Shown one piece after another: positions 1 to 8,245 of a stretch of DNA of 64,000 nucleotides (positions are counted from its first letter, which is position 1; each line of letters starts with the position of its first letter). Both the position numbers and the translations under genes were made by a program. Source of the stretch: an uncultured Coriobacteriia bacterium (lineage in GTDB: Bacteria; Actinomycetota; Coriobacteriia; Coriobacteriales; QAMH01); NCBI GenBank assembly GCA_948466335.1, contig CAOKAE010000001.1, positions 62,001-126,000 of the forward strand, in the 5' to 3' direction. The notes beneath the pieces are model-generated. The model made no database searches. It was not told where the DNA came from and saw only the letters and a list, made by a program, of their open reading frames with translations.

Positions 1-378
1 GTGCTGGGGAAGGCTGTCAAAAAAGGATAGCCAGAAAACTATAGCCCCGCTCATTGCCAGAGCTGCCCCGAGAATGGCCACAGGGGGAAGCGCAACCCAA
101 CATCCAACAAAAAGCGCAAGCCCCATGACAACTGCCCCAATTAGAGTGCGAGTTCTCTTTCCGGGCTTTAGGTAATCATTGCAGCGAGCTGCGGCAAGAA
201 AAATACAGGCGGCAAATAAAAGCAGCAGAGCAACCAGAAAATATGGGGACGTGCCGGTATCTGAAGTGCAGATTATCGTCAGCAGCTCGACCATCGACAC
301 GGAAAAGAATAGGACTCCAAGGCATCCGTAGAGCATTAGCCATGCAGAAATGCCCTGGTCATTAGCAGTTTTACCCAT
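1..378 (-). CDS. Membrane protein, N-terminal part (cut by left edge)
   Basis: An open frame runs from an ATG at 378 leftwards to the window edge without a stop, giving 126 residues. The peptide starts MGKTANDQGISAWLM and has about four hydrophobic stretches separated by short loops, one with a basic patch (KPGKRTR), so it is an integral membrane protein. A weak purine-rich GGTGGTTGAT lies before the ATG. Multi-pass N-terminal sensor halves of LuxR-type regulators are common in Eggerthellaceae and would fit, but the C-terminal half is outside the window, so this is only a guess. The frame was translated by hand. Confidence 0.6.
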   Translation of the reverse strand, partial: MGKTANDQGISAWLMLYGCLGVLFFSVSMVELLTIICTSDTGTSPYFLVALLLLFAACIFLAAARCNDYLKPGKRTRTLIGAVVMGLALFVGCWVALPPVAILGAALAMSGAIVFWLSFFDSLPQH

Positions 379-517
379 GATATCAACCACCGTTCTTCAT
401 GGGAGCGTCTTGTGATTATGGAGTTGTAAGGACGACGGCCCTATTATCCAGGCTTCGTATATTTTTCGTCAACTTGATTCTCTGTGTAATCGGCTGCGAA
501 TAATTTGCCGGCGAGCT

Positions 518-536
518 CACGAGCGGCGCGCTCGTG
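518..536. terminator. Hairpin downstream of the AAA ATPase gene
   Basis: CACGAGCG and CGCTCGTG form a perfect 8-bp stem with a 3-nt loop, just past the stop of the minus-strand ATPase gene. There is no clear T-run, so terminator activity is only possible. Confidence 0.35.
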
Positions 537-551
537 TTCGAGGCGTAGGGG

Positions 552-1736
552 TTAAACGAAGAGAGGGATATCGCCCGCTAGGAAATCCTCGACCGGAGCT
601 TCTGCCGACCCAACAACGATGCAATGGGTTTTGGGGTATTTGCTCGTAAAGGCATCAAAGCCGCCAACTCTCTTTATTCTGCCGCTCTTGACTTCGATGG
701 CGGTTCGAGCAAGCCCATCTTGAATAACGAAGTCAACCTCTTGGTCTCCTTCACGCCACCAGAACACATCGAAATGCTCCTCGCGCTCACGTTTGAGCAG
801 ATAGGCCCCAATTGCACTTTCGACTAAGTGCCCACGCAAATCGGGGTCTGTCAAAAGCTGCTCTCGGTTCCTGCCATAAGAGGCCACCATGAGCGAGGTG
901 TCATGAGTTATAAGCCGAGGAGATGACGCTCTCGTTTTCAGAAGCTTCTCCGAGTATTTCTGAAGACCCGTCAAAAGCCCCGCATCAGAGAGAAGGGACA
1001 GATAGTGAGCTATTGTCGTCGCGTTACCCGCATCATCTAACTGCCCCATAATCTTGCGATACGAAATCTCCTGGCCCGAATAGGCCGACCCAAGCGTAAA
1101 CAATGCCTCCATAAGGGCAGGTTTGGTTATGCGATCGAGAGAAATGACATCCTTGAAAACGCTTGGCGCGATAATAGAATCCTGTACGTATTCAAGCCAT
1201 CGGTCGCGGTCATCTTTGAATCTCGCCGCACCGGGATAGCCCCCAAAGTACAAATAGTCGTCGATAGAGTATCCAAATGCCTCTGCACATTCGTGGTAAT
1301 ACCACTGCGGGCAGTGTATGAGCTCGAAACGCCCCGTAAGCCCCTCACGCATCCCCCTCTGTAGAAGCAAGGACGATGAACCTGTGAGCACAACCGTCAG
1401 GTCTATTCCCGTCCTTATATCCTCATCCCACAGACCCTTTACGATGGACGACCATTGAGAAATCAGCTGCACTTCATCGATTATGAGGAGTGCGCGTCCG
1501 TCGGTGGCAAGAAACCTAGCCTCCTGCCATTCGCGACGTAGCCAATCCTCTGAGTTCGCGCTGCCCTGCACTGCTTGGGCATAGTGCGACGGCATGGACG
1601 CGCCTGCCATGGCCTGACGCACGGCAGTTGTCTTGCCAGTCTGGCGTGGCCCGACGATGATTTGCATCAGGCCTTTAGGTTCGCTAATCCTCTTGGCTAT
1701 GGTGTTGGCTACATCGCGTCGATAGGAGGGAAGCAT
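552..1736 (-). CDS. AAA_14/DUF4143-family ATPase
   Basis: A 394-residue ATP-binding protein. Residues 29-36 are a Walker A loop (GPRQTGKT) and residues 82-90 a Walker B strand ending IIDEVQ, typical of the AAA_14 domain. The C-terminal half is DUF4143-like and ends with a PD-(D/E)XK-like EVDFVIQ...AIEVKSG signature. AAGGAG lies ahead of the ATG. Members are widespread in anaerobes, their cellular role is poorly defined, and some are linked to toxin-antitoxin or defence loci. It stands alone here, divergent from the helicase gene, in the lower-GC left end of the window. The family is clear; the function is not. Confidence 0.85.
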   Translation of the reverse strand: MLPSYRRDVANTIAKRISEPKGLMQIIVGPRQTGKTTAVRQAMAGASMPSHYAQAVQGSANSEDWLRREWQEARFLATDGRALLIIDEVQLISQWSSIVKGLWDEDIRTGIDLTVVLTGSSSLLLQRGMREGLTGRFELIHCPQWYYHECAEAFGYSIDDYLYFGGYPGAARFKDDRDRWLEYVQDSIIAPSVFKDVISLDRITKPALMEALFTLGSAYSGQEISYRKIMGQLDDAGNATTIAHYLSLLSDAGLLTGLQKYSEKLLKTRASSPRLITHDTSLMVASYGRNREQLLTDPDLRGHLVESAIGAYLLKREREEHFDVFWWREGDQEVDFVIQDGLARTAIEVKSGRIKRVGGFDAFTSKYPKTHCIVVGSAEAPVEDFLAGDIPLFV

Positions 1737-1793
1737 CGCGGAAACTCCTTAGCGGATTGTTCGCGTTGAATAGAATTGTACCAGCCATTGAAC

Positions 1794-1820
1794 AAAAATG
1801 TTCAGTGACTGAACATTTTT
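1794..1820. promoter_or_regulatory. 27-bp palindrome upstream of the ATPase gene
   Basis: Two perfect 11-bp arms (AAAAATGTTCA and its complement) flank GTGAC. It lies about 60 bp upstream of the minus-strand ATPase start in the divergent region, so an operator is likelier than a terminator. Just beyond it CGGATTTTCGGAA occurs twice as a direct repeat (1823-1835 and 1846-1858). Confidence 0.45.
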
Positions 1821-1937
1821 CTCGGATTTTCGGAAGCACGAGATCCGGATTTTCGGAAATGCGGAGAATAGGACGCTATTCGCCGCATAATTTGCGAGGA
1901 ATAGGTGCGTTCTTTGTCCTAGCGCCCTTCTTTTCTT

Positions 1938-1955
1938 GTATCACAATTGTGATAC
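1938..1955. promoter_or_regulatory. Perfect 18-bp palindrome before the helicase gene
   Basis: GTATCACAATTGTGATAC is fully self-complementary and lies 42 bp before the preferred helicase start. It looks like an operator for a dimeric repressor; the cognate regulator is not evident nearby. Confidence 0.5.
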
Positions 1956-1997
1956 GTTTGGCGTATGTCGCAGAGCAAGCGCATGAGAGAGGCCGCC

Positions 1998-4925
1998 ATG
2001 AAGCATTCCATGAACATCGATAGGTCAACGAACGAGCTTGAATACAGTGCCATCGATTTTGCCGAAAGCCTAAAAGCAAGCTTCATTGGCGCAGATAAGC
2101 CCGCTGATGAGCGCTATGCTCCTCGCATTCTGACCAACGACAAAAGTTCCGGAACCGATGTTCTCTCAATCCTGAAACGCGAACTCGTCGATTGTGTCTC
2201 CTTTGATTTCTCTGTCGCCTTTGTCACGGCCGGTGGCATTCAGATACTAGTCGATATTCTCCGCATGATGGAGGCTCGCGGCATACCCGGAAGAATCCTT
2301 GTTTCGACATACTTAAATTTCAACGATCCAGCGGCCCTCTCCAAACTGCTTGAGTTTAGCAACATTGAAACGCGTGTCTACCAAGGCGAAATGCATGCCA
2401 AAGGTTACTTCTTCAATAAAGAGCAGCTTTCGACAATCGTGATAGGAAGTTCGAATCTCACGCAAAAGGCGCTCACCTGCAACAAAGAATGGAACGTATT
2501 GTTCCGGTCCTTTGGTAATGGAGAAATGCTCGGTCAAGTACGCAAGGAGTTTGAGAGCCTTTGGGGTTCCGATGACACTGCCTTGCTGACAGATTCCTGG
2601 ATTGATAAATATCGTGACTATCTAACTGCAAGTACGCTCAATGCGAGCCCAAAACCGATACAGCAAAAGGCTTTTTCTATAGAAGAATCATCAGCGCTAT
2701 CTCGGCCCCGTTCTACTAACGAAATTGTTCCCAACAAGATGCAAGCTCGGGCCCTTGAAGCTCTGGCGGTACTTCATGGCAGAAAGGAACATCGCGCGCT
2801 TCTCGTTTCGGCAACGGGCACAGGCAAGACGTATCTTTCTGCGCTCGACGTAAGAGCGCGCCATCCAAAACGCGTTTTGTTCATTGCCCATCGCAAGCGC
2901 ATTCTTTCAACCTCCATGAAGAGCTTCGAACGCGTACTCGGTTCAAGGTACACATATGGCATTTACGGGGAAGGTTCATATTGCGAAGACACGACCTGTG
3001 TCTTCGCCATGGCCACAGCTCTTTCGAAGCATCTTGAGGAATTTGACCCGCGCGAATTCGACTATATCATCATTGACGAAGCACACAGGACAGGTGCACA
3101 GAGCTATCAAAAGATACTCGACTATTTTGAGCCCCGGTTCTTTTTGGGAATGACTGCAACGCCCTCGCGTACAGATGGCTACGACGTGTATGGCCTATTC
3201 AATCATGTAATCGCCTATCGAATCACTCTGCAAGATGCACTCGATAATGAAATGCTTGCTCCTTTTCACTACTTTGGAATCGCCGATTTGGACATTGAGG
3301 ATGAAGAAACAGATGATTTCTCGCTCTTCGCAAAGCTAACCTCGGAGGAACGAGTGCGTCATGTGGCCGCTATGATCGAGGAGTATTCTGTACTTAAAGA
3401 AGGTAGGCGCGGCCTCATCTTTTGCTCCCGAAACGAGGAGGCAGTCGAGCTTTCCAAAAAGCTCAACGTCATGGGCTATCGAACATGCGCTATCTCTGGA
3501 GAAACCTCTGAAGATTCGCGAAACAAGACCATTGCTCAACTAGAATCGGGTGCACTCGAGTACATCTTGTCCGTGGACATTCTCAACGAGGGTATCGACA
3601 TCCCCTCCCTCAACCAAATCATCATGCTACGACGCACAGATTCGACAATTGTATTTACGCAGCAGCTCGGCCGCGGGCTTCGCAAGACAGACGACAAGGA
3701 GTACACGCTCGTCCTTGATTTCATAGGAAATTACCAAAACAACTTCCTGATCCCCATGGCCCTTTCAGGCGATAGGACATACAACAAAGACACGCTTCGA
3801 AAAGTTGTCAAAGAAGGAAGCACGATTATCCCAGGTGCCTCCACAATCTCCTTCGATGAGATATCTGAAAAGCGCATCTTCAGAGCTCTCGAAGAGGGTC
3901 GCTTCAGCGACACGAAGCTCATACGAGGCGAATACGAAAACCTGAAGCAGATTCTCGGACGTATCCCGACCCTCATTGATTTTGATGAAAACGAGGCAAT
4001 GGACCCTATGATCCTCATCAGGAAATTCGGATCCTATGCGGCTTTCCTGCAAAAGTATGAAGAAGACTATGCTGGAAAATTCGACATCAGAAAGCTTGAT
4101 GCGCTCAAGTTCATCTCTACGAAGATTGCCAGCGGAAAACGCGCTGAGGATCTTATTGTGCTCAAGAAGCTCGTTGAAAAGAGCGACACAAGCCACTACA
4201 CATATGAGCCTCGAGATAAAGTGGCAGCAGAGACCATGTCAGTTGCCCGCATGCTCGGAGGCCAATATTCGAAGACGGGGGAGGAGCTCACCGTTTTCGA
4301 GAACGGGATATTTGTCCTTGCGCCATGGTTTGCAGGGGCCTTGTCAGACATTTCTTTCCGTGCATCTGTTCTTGATGCCATTGCGTTTGGATTACGCCGA
4401 AACGCGCAGTTCTATTCTGAGCTTTACAAAGACACCGACTTCGTCCTATATGAAAAGTACACACGCGAGGAAATATGCCGTCTGCTGCGCTGGGAAAAGG
4501 AACCAAATTATCAGAACATCGGCGGCTACTTCTACGATGAAAAGACTAACACCTTCCCAGTGTTCATCGATTATGAAAAAGATCCGACTATCAGCATCAC
4601 CACACAATATGAAGACAGGTTCATATCGGAAAACAGGCTCATCGCTATCTCGAAAAGCAAACGCACACTAGAATCACCCGAGATTAAGCGCCTCATGAAC
4701 AATACGACTAATAGAATGCGCTGCTTCCTGTTTATGCGTAAGAATAAGGACGATGCGGACCAGGGCAAGGAGTTCTACTTCCTTGGAGAGATGCATCCAA
4801 CGGGGGAGTTTAAAGAAATTATCATGGCCGACGGGGCCACAAAAGCTGTCGAGATAGGATACGAGCTCGAAGAGCCAGTGCGTGCAGATCTATACGATTA
4901 TCTGACGACGAACCTGGATGAGTAG
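1998..4925 (+). CDS. PLD-like/superfamily II helicase, DUF3427 type
   Basis: A protein of about 975 residues. The N-terminal region is a phospholipase-D-like module with HAKGYFF and VIGSSNLT; the usual Asp after HxK is replaced by Asn. Helicase motifs follow: ATGTGKT near residue 271, IIIDEAHR near 360, GMTATPSR, then LIFCSRN, DILNEGIDIP and QQLGRGLRK of the second RecA domain. The C-terminal third matches the DUF3427 region. GAGAGAGG five bases before the ATG at 1998 favours that start; an in-frame ATG at 1965 lacks a ribosome site. Base composition is visibly lower in GC than the housekeeping genes. It converges on the Nudix gene 7 bp away. The family architecture is known; a role in DNA repair or phage defence is inference. 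Confidence 0.85.
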   Translation: MKHSMNIDRSTNELEYSAIDFAESLKASFIGADKPADERYAPRILTNDKSSGTDVLSILKRELVDCVSFDFSVAFVTAGGIQILVDILRMMEARGIPGRILVSTYLNFNDPAALSKLLEFSNIETRVYQGEMHAKGYFFNKEQLSTIVIGSSNLTQKALTCNKEWNVLFRSFGNGEMLGQVRKEFESLWGSDDTALLTDSWIDKYRDYLTASTLNASPKPIQQKAFSIEESSALSRPRSTNEIVPNKMQARALEALAVLHGRKEHRALLVSATGTGKTYLSALDVRARHPKRVLFIAHRKRILSTSMKSFERVLGSRYTYGIYGEGSYCEDTTCVFAMATALSKHLEEFDPREFDYIIIDEAHRTGAQSYQKILDYFEPRFFLGMTATPSRTDGYDVYGLFNHVIAYRITLQDALDNEMLAPFHYFGIADLDIEDEETDDFSLFAKLTSEERVRHVAAMIEEYSVLKEGRRGLIFCSRNEEAVELSKKLNVMGYRTCAISGETSEDSRNKTIAQLESGALEYILSVDILNEGIDIPSLNQIIMLRRTDSTIVFTQQLGRGLRKTDDKEYTLVLDFIGNYQNNFLIPMALSGDRTYNKDTLRKVVKEGSTIIPGASTISFDEISEKRIFRALEEGRFSDTKLIRGEYENLKQILGRIPTLIDFDENEAMDPMILIRKFGSYAAFLQKYEEDYAGKFDIRKLDALKFISTKIASGKRAEDLIVLKKLVEKSDTSHYTYEPRDKVAAETMSVARMLGGQYSKTGEELTVFENGIFVLAPWFAGALSDISFRASVLDAIAFGLRRNAQFYSELYKDTDFVLYEKYTREEICRLLRWEKEPNYQNIGGYFYDEKTNTFPVFIDYEKDPTISITTQYEDRFISENRLIAISKSKRTLESPEIKRLMNNTTNRMRCFLFMRKNKDDADQGKEFYFLGEMHPTGEFKEIIMADGATKAVEIGYELEEPVRADLYDYLTTNLDE

Positions 4926-4932
4926 ATATAAG

Positions 4933-5322
4933 CTAAATGGTTTTCGTCTTCTTTATCGCCTCAATAACCTCTTCGTCTGCCGCCAACCACCCTACGCTAT
5001 CGAGCTCGTCAGCGCCGAGCCAGCGCGCGTCGCTATGCTCGAGCAGCTTCATCTCGCTCTTGAGCTTACAGATGTAGCAGTGCATGGTCATCGCGAATTC
5101 GGGATAGTCGTAGTCAACCGTAATGAGTAGCGGACCCACCTCAATGGTCGCGTCAAGCTCCTCGTGAATCTCGCGCACGAGCGCCGCTTCGGGCGCCTCG
5201 CCCGGCTCGATCTTGCCACCGGGAAACTCCCAGCTACCAGCGTAGCTGCCATACCCACGCTGCGTCGCAAGTATCTTGTCCTCGTGAACGATGATTGCCG
5301 CTACCACTTCGATGTGCTTCAT
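4933..5322 (-). CDS. Nudix (deoxy)nucleoside triphosphate pyrophosphohydrolase, MutT-like
   Basis: A 129-residue single-domain Nudix hydrolase. The Nudix box spans residues 35-57 (GGKIEPGEAPEAALVREIHEEL) with all consensus Gly and Glu residues. It is expected to hydrolyse a nucleotide diphosphate-X substrate, such as oxidised or non-canonical dNTPs, to the monophosphate. The frame is open 67 codons upstream, but AAAGGA before the ATG at 5322 and the family start MKHIEVVAAII fix this start. It follows the AlbA_2 ATPase gene by 46 bp on the same strand, so they are probably co-transcribed, and it is tail-to-tail with the helicase gene. Confidence 0.9.
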   Translation of the reverse strand: MKHIEVVAAIIVHEDKILATQRGYGSYAGSWEFPGGKIEPGEAPEAALVREIHEELDATIEVGPLLITVDYDYPEFAMTMHCYICKLKSEMKLLEHSDARWLGADELDSVGWLAADEEVIEAIKKTKTI

Positions 5323-5368
5323 AGATTCGGTCCTTTGTTTCACGATATCTACGGTGAAAGTGCTTATC

Positions 5369-6844
5369 TTATTGTCTATTGATTCGATATTTCCTGTGCC
5401 GGCTCGTAGAGGGAGCTGTCGCCTCGATAACCCCATCATCCAGAAGCTCTCTCGTGCGGCTGCGGATTTGGTTAGTGGTGAGATTACTTTGCTCCGCCAA
5501 TTCGTGTATCGACATTTCCCCATGCTCTAGTAAAAGGGAGACAATCGTAGCTTGGCCTACATCTCTTTTTGATCGTTTCCTGCCTCCAGCAACTGGACGA
5601 AATAGCACAACACGAAAATGGTCGATTGCCGGATGAAACTCCGGTTTCGGTAATTGGCGAGATAGCATCTCGTTAATCATGAGAAGAATGCCTGTTCCGT
5701 TGCCCTCCGCAGGCGACCCCGCACTGCTGGGGAGCTTGGATATAGACGTTAGCCGCATCAGAGTCGCGTTGCGGCAACACGACCTCCCATCCGTAAGATT
5801 CGACCGAGATTTACCGCCCCAAAGGCCGCCCGGATTGACGATCTCAATGCGATTTTCATAGATATCCACAGAAATCGCTTCGCCGTCATATCGGCTGTCG
5901 TAGTCTCTGTGAATCAAAGCATTGGCAATCGCCTCGCGCAAAACGAGCTCTGGAATCTCGAGCTCATCAACTCTGCCCGCACCCCTTACGGTGGAAACTC
6001 GCCTAAGGTTTTTTGCTATAGCCGTAATTGCATCTTCGAGCATTTCACCGATTGTGCCCTCGCAAAGCGTTCGGTCAAGAAACCTAGTGACCCCGTCAGT
6101 CGATTTCTCCGTTCCCGCATGTACCGCAACATCAATATGGAGCTTTGGATAAAACTGCTGAGGATAATAACCGGCTGAGAGAAGGCCGGCCTTTGTCACA
6201 TTCTGCTCACCATCTATGTAATTCAGTCTTTGAAGTTTTGTGACAGTATCTTTCGCGCCATAAAGAGCGCGCGGTGCGACTTGCTCAGCTTTTGAGAATG
6301 TCTGCTCATAAAGCGCTTCGTCTAAGTCCCTGATACTGGCTCGTGGAACCAGACTTCGATCGGCATCTGTATTTACACATGCATTAGAAAGGGAGAAAAC
6401 CTCATTCGCAGACAGGGGGATATCCGCATCATCTACACGCTTGTAGCTACCCCCTTGCATTCCGCGATCGGTGATAAAGCACGGCTTATTCGAGGGATCA
6501 AGCTCGTCAACATCGACTACTAAGAGCTGAGCCCCCTCAAATTCTTGATGATCAAGCGTATAGTGTGGAGGATTAGTAAGACGTCCTTTGCATCCCCCAT
6601 CACCAATGCCAGATATGAATTGATCCCGAACTTTATATAAATCGAAATCACATACAGGCGTGAAGCCTTCCTTCTCACTAAGGCCAAGGAGTATGAGACC
6701 GCCTTCAGTATTGGCAAAAGCACTAACTGTTTCCCATATGTCTTTCGAGATTCCCCGAGCGCATTCTTTTACTTCGCAGCACCCATCATCCCTTCCCTGT
6801 TTGCGAAGGCGCGCAACCGTTGTCTCGATTCTGCTTTCAGTCAC
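5369..6844 (-). CDS. Schlafen-type AlbA_2 ATP-binding protein with C-terminal winged helix
   Basis: A 491-residue protein. Residues 20-140 form the AlbA_2/Schlafen AAA_4 domain (CEVKECARG...AFANTEGGLILLG). Residues about 300-400 resemble the GHKL-like ATPase domain of this family (REAIANALIHRDY, NPGGLWGG). The last 65 residues are a winged-helix domain (MSIHELAEQSNLTTNQIRSR). Such proteins are usually predicted transcriptional regulators or nucleic-acid-dependent ATPases; some sit in defence islands. The start is GTG with AAAGAGAGA upstream. The long AT-rich region before it carries repeated ACAAGTGAT boxes, which would suit autoregulation. Base composition matches the low-GC helicase gene rather than downstream genes. 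Confidence 0.85.
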   Translation of the reverse strand: MTESRIETTVARLRKQGRDDGCCEVKECARGISKDIWETVSAFANTEGGLILLGLSEKEGFTPVCDFDLYKVRDQFISGIGDGGCKGRLTNPPHYTLDHQEFEGAQLLVVDVDELDPSNKPCFITDRGMQGGSYKRVDDADIPLSANEVFSLSNACVNTDADRSLVPRASIRDLDEALYEQTFSKAEQVAPRALYGAKDTVTKLQRLNYIDGEQNVTKAGLLSAGYYPQQFYPKLHIDVAVHAGTEKSTDGVTRFLDRTLCEGTIGEMLEDAITAIAKNLRRVSTVRGAGRVDELEIPELVLREAIANALIHRDYDSRYDGEAISVDIYENRIEIVNPGGLWGGKSRSNLTDGRSCCRNATLMRLTSISKLPSSAGSPAEGNGTGILLMINEMLSRQLPKPEFHPAIDHFRVVLFRPVAGGRKRSKRDVGQATIVSLLLEHGEMSIHELAEQSNLTTNQIRSRTRELLDDGVIEATAPSTSRHRKYRINRQ

Positions 6845-7155
6845 CGCGTCTCTCTTTCACTTGTTTTTTTCTCTTTGAAATTGTCAGTGATTGAATAATT
6901 TTTACAAATGATATATGAAAATACAAGTCTTACATATAATTAGATTCCCAATAAAGAAGTTTTAACACATTGGTAGTGATACGAATTGACATAGAAAATC
7001 AATCACTCATGATTTTCTCTTATCACTTGTTTTTTTGAAGAAAAATTACAAGTGATGCTGAAAAATTACAAGTGATTCTGCGAATTCTACGTCGTGCCCA
7101 TGGCACCAGTCGCTATTGCTTCGATGCGCTTTATAAAGTCAGTCTCTAGCTGCCT
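6845..7155. promoter_or_regulatory. AT-rich region with ACAAGTGAT boxes
   Basis: About 310 bp, very AT-rich, without a convincing gene. AAAAATTACAAGTGAT occurs at 7041-7056 and 7061-7076 with a 20-bp period. The inverted form TATCACTTGT is at 7021-7030, and a similar TCACTTGTTTTTTT is at 6857-6870 beside the AlbA_2 gene start. This is probably the promoter and operator region of that minus-strand gene. Confidence 0.5.
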
Positions 7156-7767
7156 TCAAGCTCGCGGGCGGACGCGGTAGGTCACACCCAGCTCATCGCA
7201 AAGCTCCTGGCATGCCCCTTCCTGCTCGTGGGTAATCGTGCCACCCACCGTCGTCATCGTCACCGTGGGCACATGCGCGCTAGCACACCGCGCGAACTCG
7301 AGCATCGCGGGATGGGCCTTGTCGCCAAACCTGCTGCGGGTCAGCATAAGATACTCGTCAGCATCGGGGCTGTTGAGACTCACCGACACCGCATCGATAA
7401 GACCTTCGAGCTCGGGCGTGATGTCGCGTCCGGCAATGAGCGAGCCCTGGCCATTGGTGTTGATGCGCACGGGCAACGCGCTGTTATCCTTCACCCAGCA
7501 TGCGACATCCTTGAGCACGTCGAAAGCCTCCATGGGCTCGCCGTAGCCGCAGAACACGAGCTCGGAGTAACGACCGAGGTCAAGCTGGCGCAGCTCCGCA
7601 ATGACCTCACCTGCCGTGGGCTCATGTTCGAGCCACAGCACGTCGTGTCCGTTGACCGTGTCGCCTTCGTCACGAATGCAGAACGTGCACCGACATGGAC
7701 AGCGGTTGGTGAGGTTGACGTATAGCGTGTCGCCAATCTCGTACAGAATGTTCATTGCCTTGGTCAT
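7156..7767 (-). CDS. TatD-associated radical SAM protein
   Basis: A 203-residue short radical SAM protein. Cys23-x3-Cys27-x2-Cys30 (NRCPCRCTFC) is the [4Fe-4S] cluster motif and FCGYGEPM is the SAM-binding GGE-like motif. Length and the opening LYVNLTNRCPCRCTFC match the small family usually encoded next to TatD nucleases; its reaction is unknown. No tatD gene lies in this window. An alternative start is the ATG at 7755 (MNILYE). Confidence 0.85.
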   Translation of the reverse strand: MTKAMNILYEIGDTLYVNLTNRCPCRCTFCIRDEGDTVNGHDVLWLEHEPTAGEVIAELRQLDLGRYSELVFCGYGEPMEAFDVLKDVACWVKDNSALPVRINTNGQGSLIAGRDITPELEGLIDAVSVSLNSPDADEYLMLTRSRFGDKAHPAMLEFARCASAHVPTVTMTTVGGTITHEQEGACQELCDELGVTYRVRPRA

Positions 7768-7884
7768 CGGATGGCTTGCCTCGTCTCATACTCGCTACAA
7801 AATGCTAGGGAAAGGATATCCCTTCAGCTTGCTGACGAAAATCATAAGATTGCGGCACCTTCAGTCAAAGCTAGTGGCAAAAAA

Positions 7885-8039
7885 GCACGCTTTGTGACGC
7901 ATCCCATGTGCCACAAACATGCGGTTCTTGGCGCGATAGTCAAAAAAGTACACTTGTGGCACATGGCGCGGGTCACAAGTGCATGTTCTTTGCCATCACC
8001 ATCTGGCCTTGCGCCACAAGTCGCAATTTGTGGCGCAAG
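7885..8039. repeat. Cluster of TTGTGGC(A/G)C stem-loops
   Basis: TGTGCCACAA near 7908 and TTGTGGCACA near 7953 form a long imperfect inverted repeat, extended by TTTGTGACGCA on the left and GCGGGTCACAAG on the right. A second perfect hairpin follows at 8008-8039 with 12-bp arms (CTTGCGCCACAA and complement). No gene covers them. They look like degenerate copies of a REP-like family distinct from the AATGAGACA palindromes. Confidence 0.5.
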
Positions 8040-8102
8040 CCTCCGGCTTCTCGCCTTGCTCCGCCCAAGCTGCATGCAGAAGAGCCGCGGGCATGACACC
8101 CG

Positions 8103-8240
8103 CGACCCTTTAGACTTGAGGAGATTTCTCGACTCCGCTTTGCTTCGCTCGAAATGACATTGGGCCGCCACTCCCGTCGAAATGACAGAGGACGACACTC
8201 CGCGCCGCTCGAAATGACGGTGGGCCGCCGCCTCGCTCGG
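8103..8240. repeat. TCGAAATGACA intergenic repeat, three partial copies
   Basis: CGAAATGACA-type cores recur near 8150, 8178 and 8212, each preceded by a G/C-rich CCGC or CTCG run. Read on the minus strand this is the common GTCATTTCGAGCGAAG element of intergenic DNA in many bacteria. Related fragments occur near 17222 and 43540. The stretch lies between the serA stop and the stem-loop cluster. Confidence 0.6.
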
Positions 8241-8245
8241 AGCCC

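Noticed and set aside
7085-7155. In-frame continuation of the radical SAM gene past its TGA (22 codons to TAG) as a readthrough or selenoprotein
   Set aside because: The protein is full length for its family at the TGA, and no selenocysteine element or conserved extension could be recognised.
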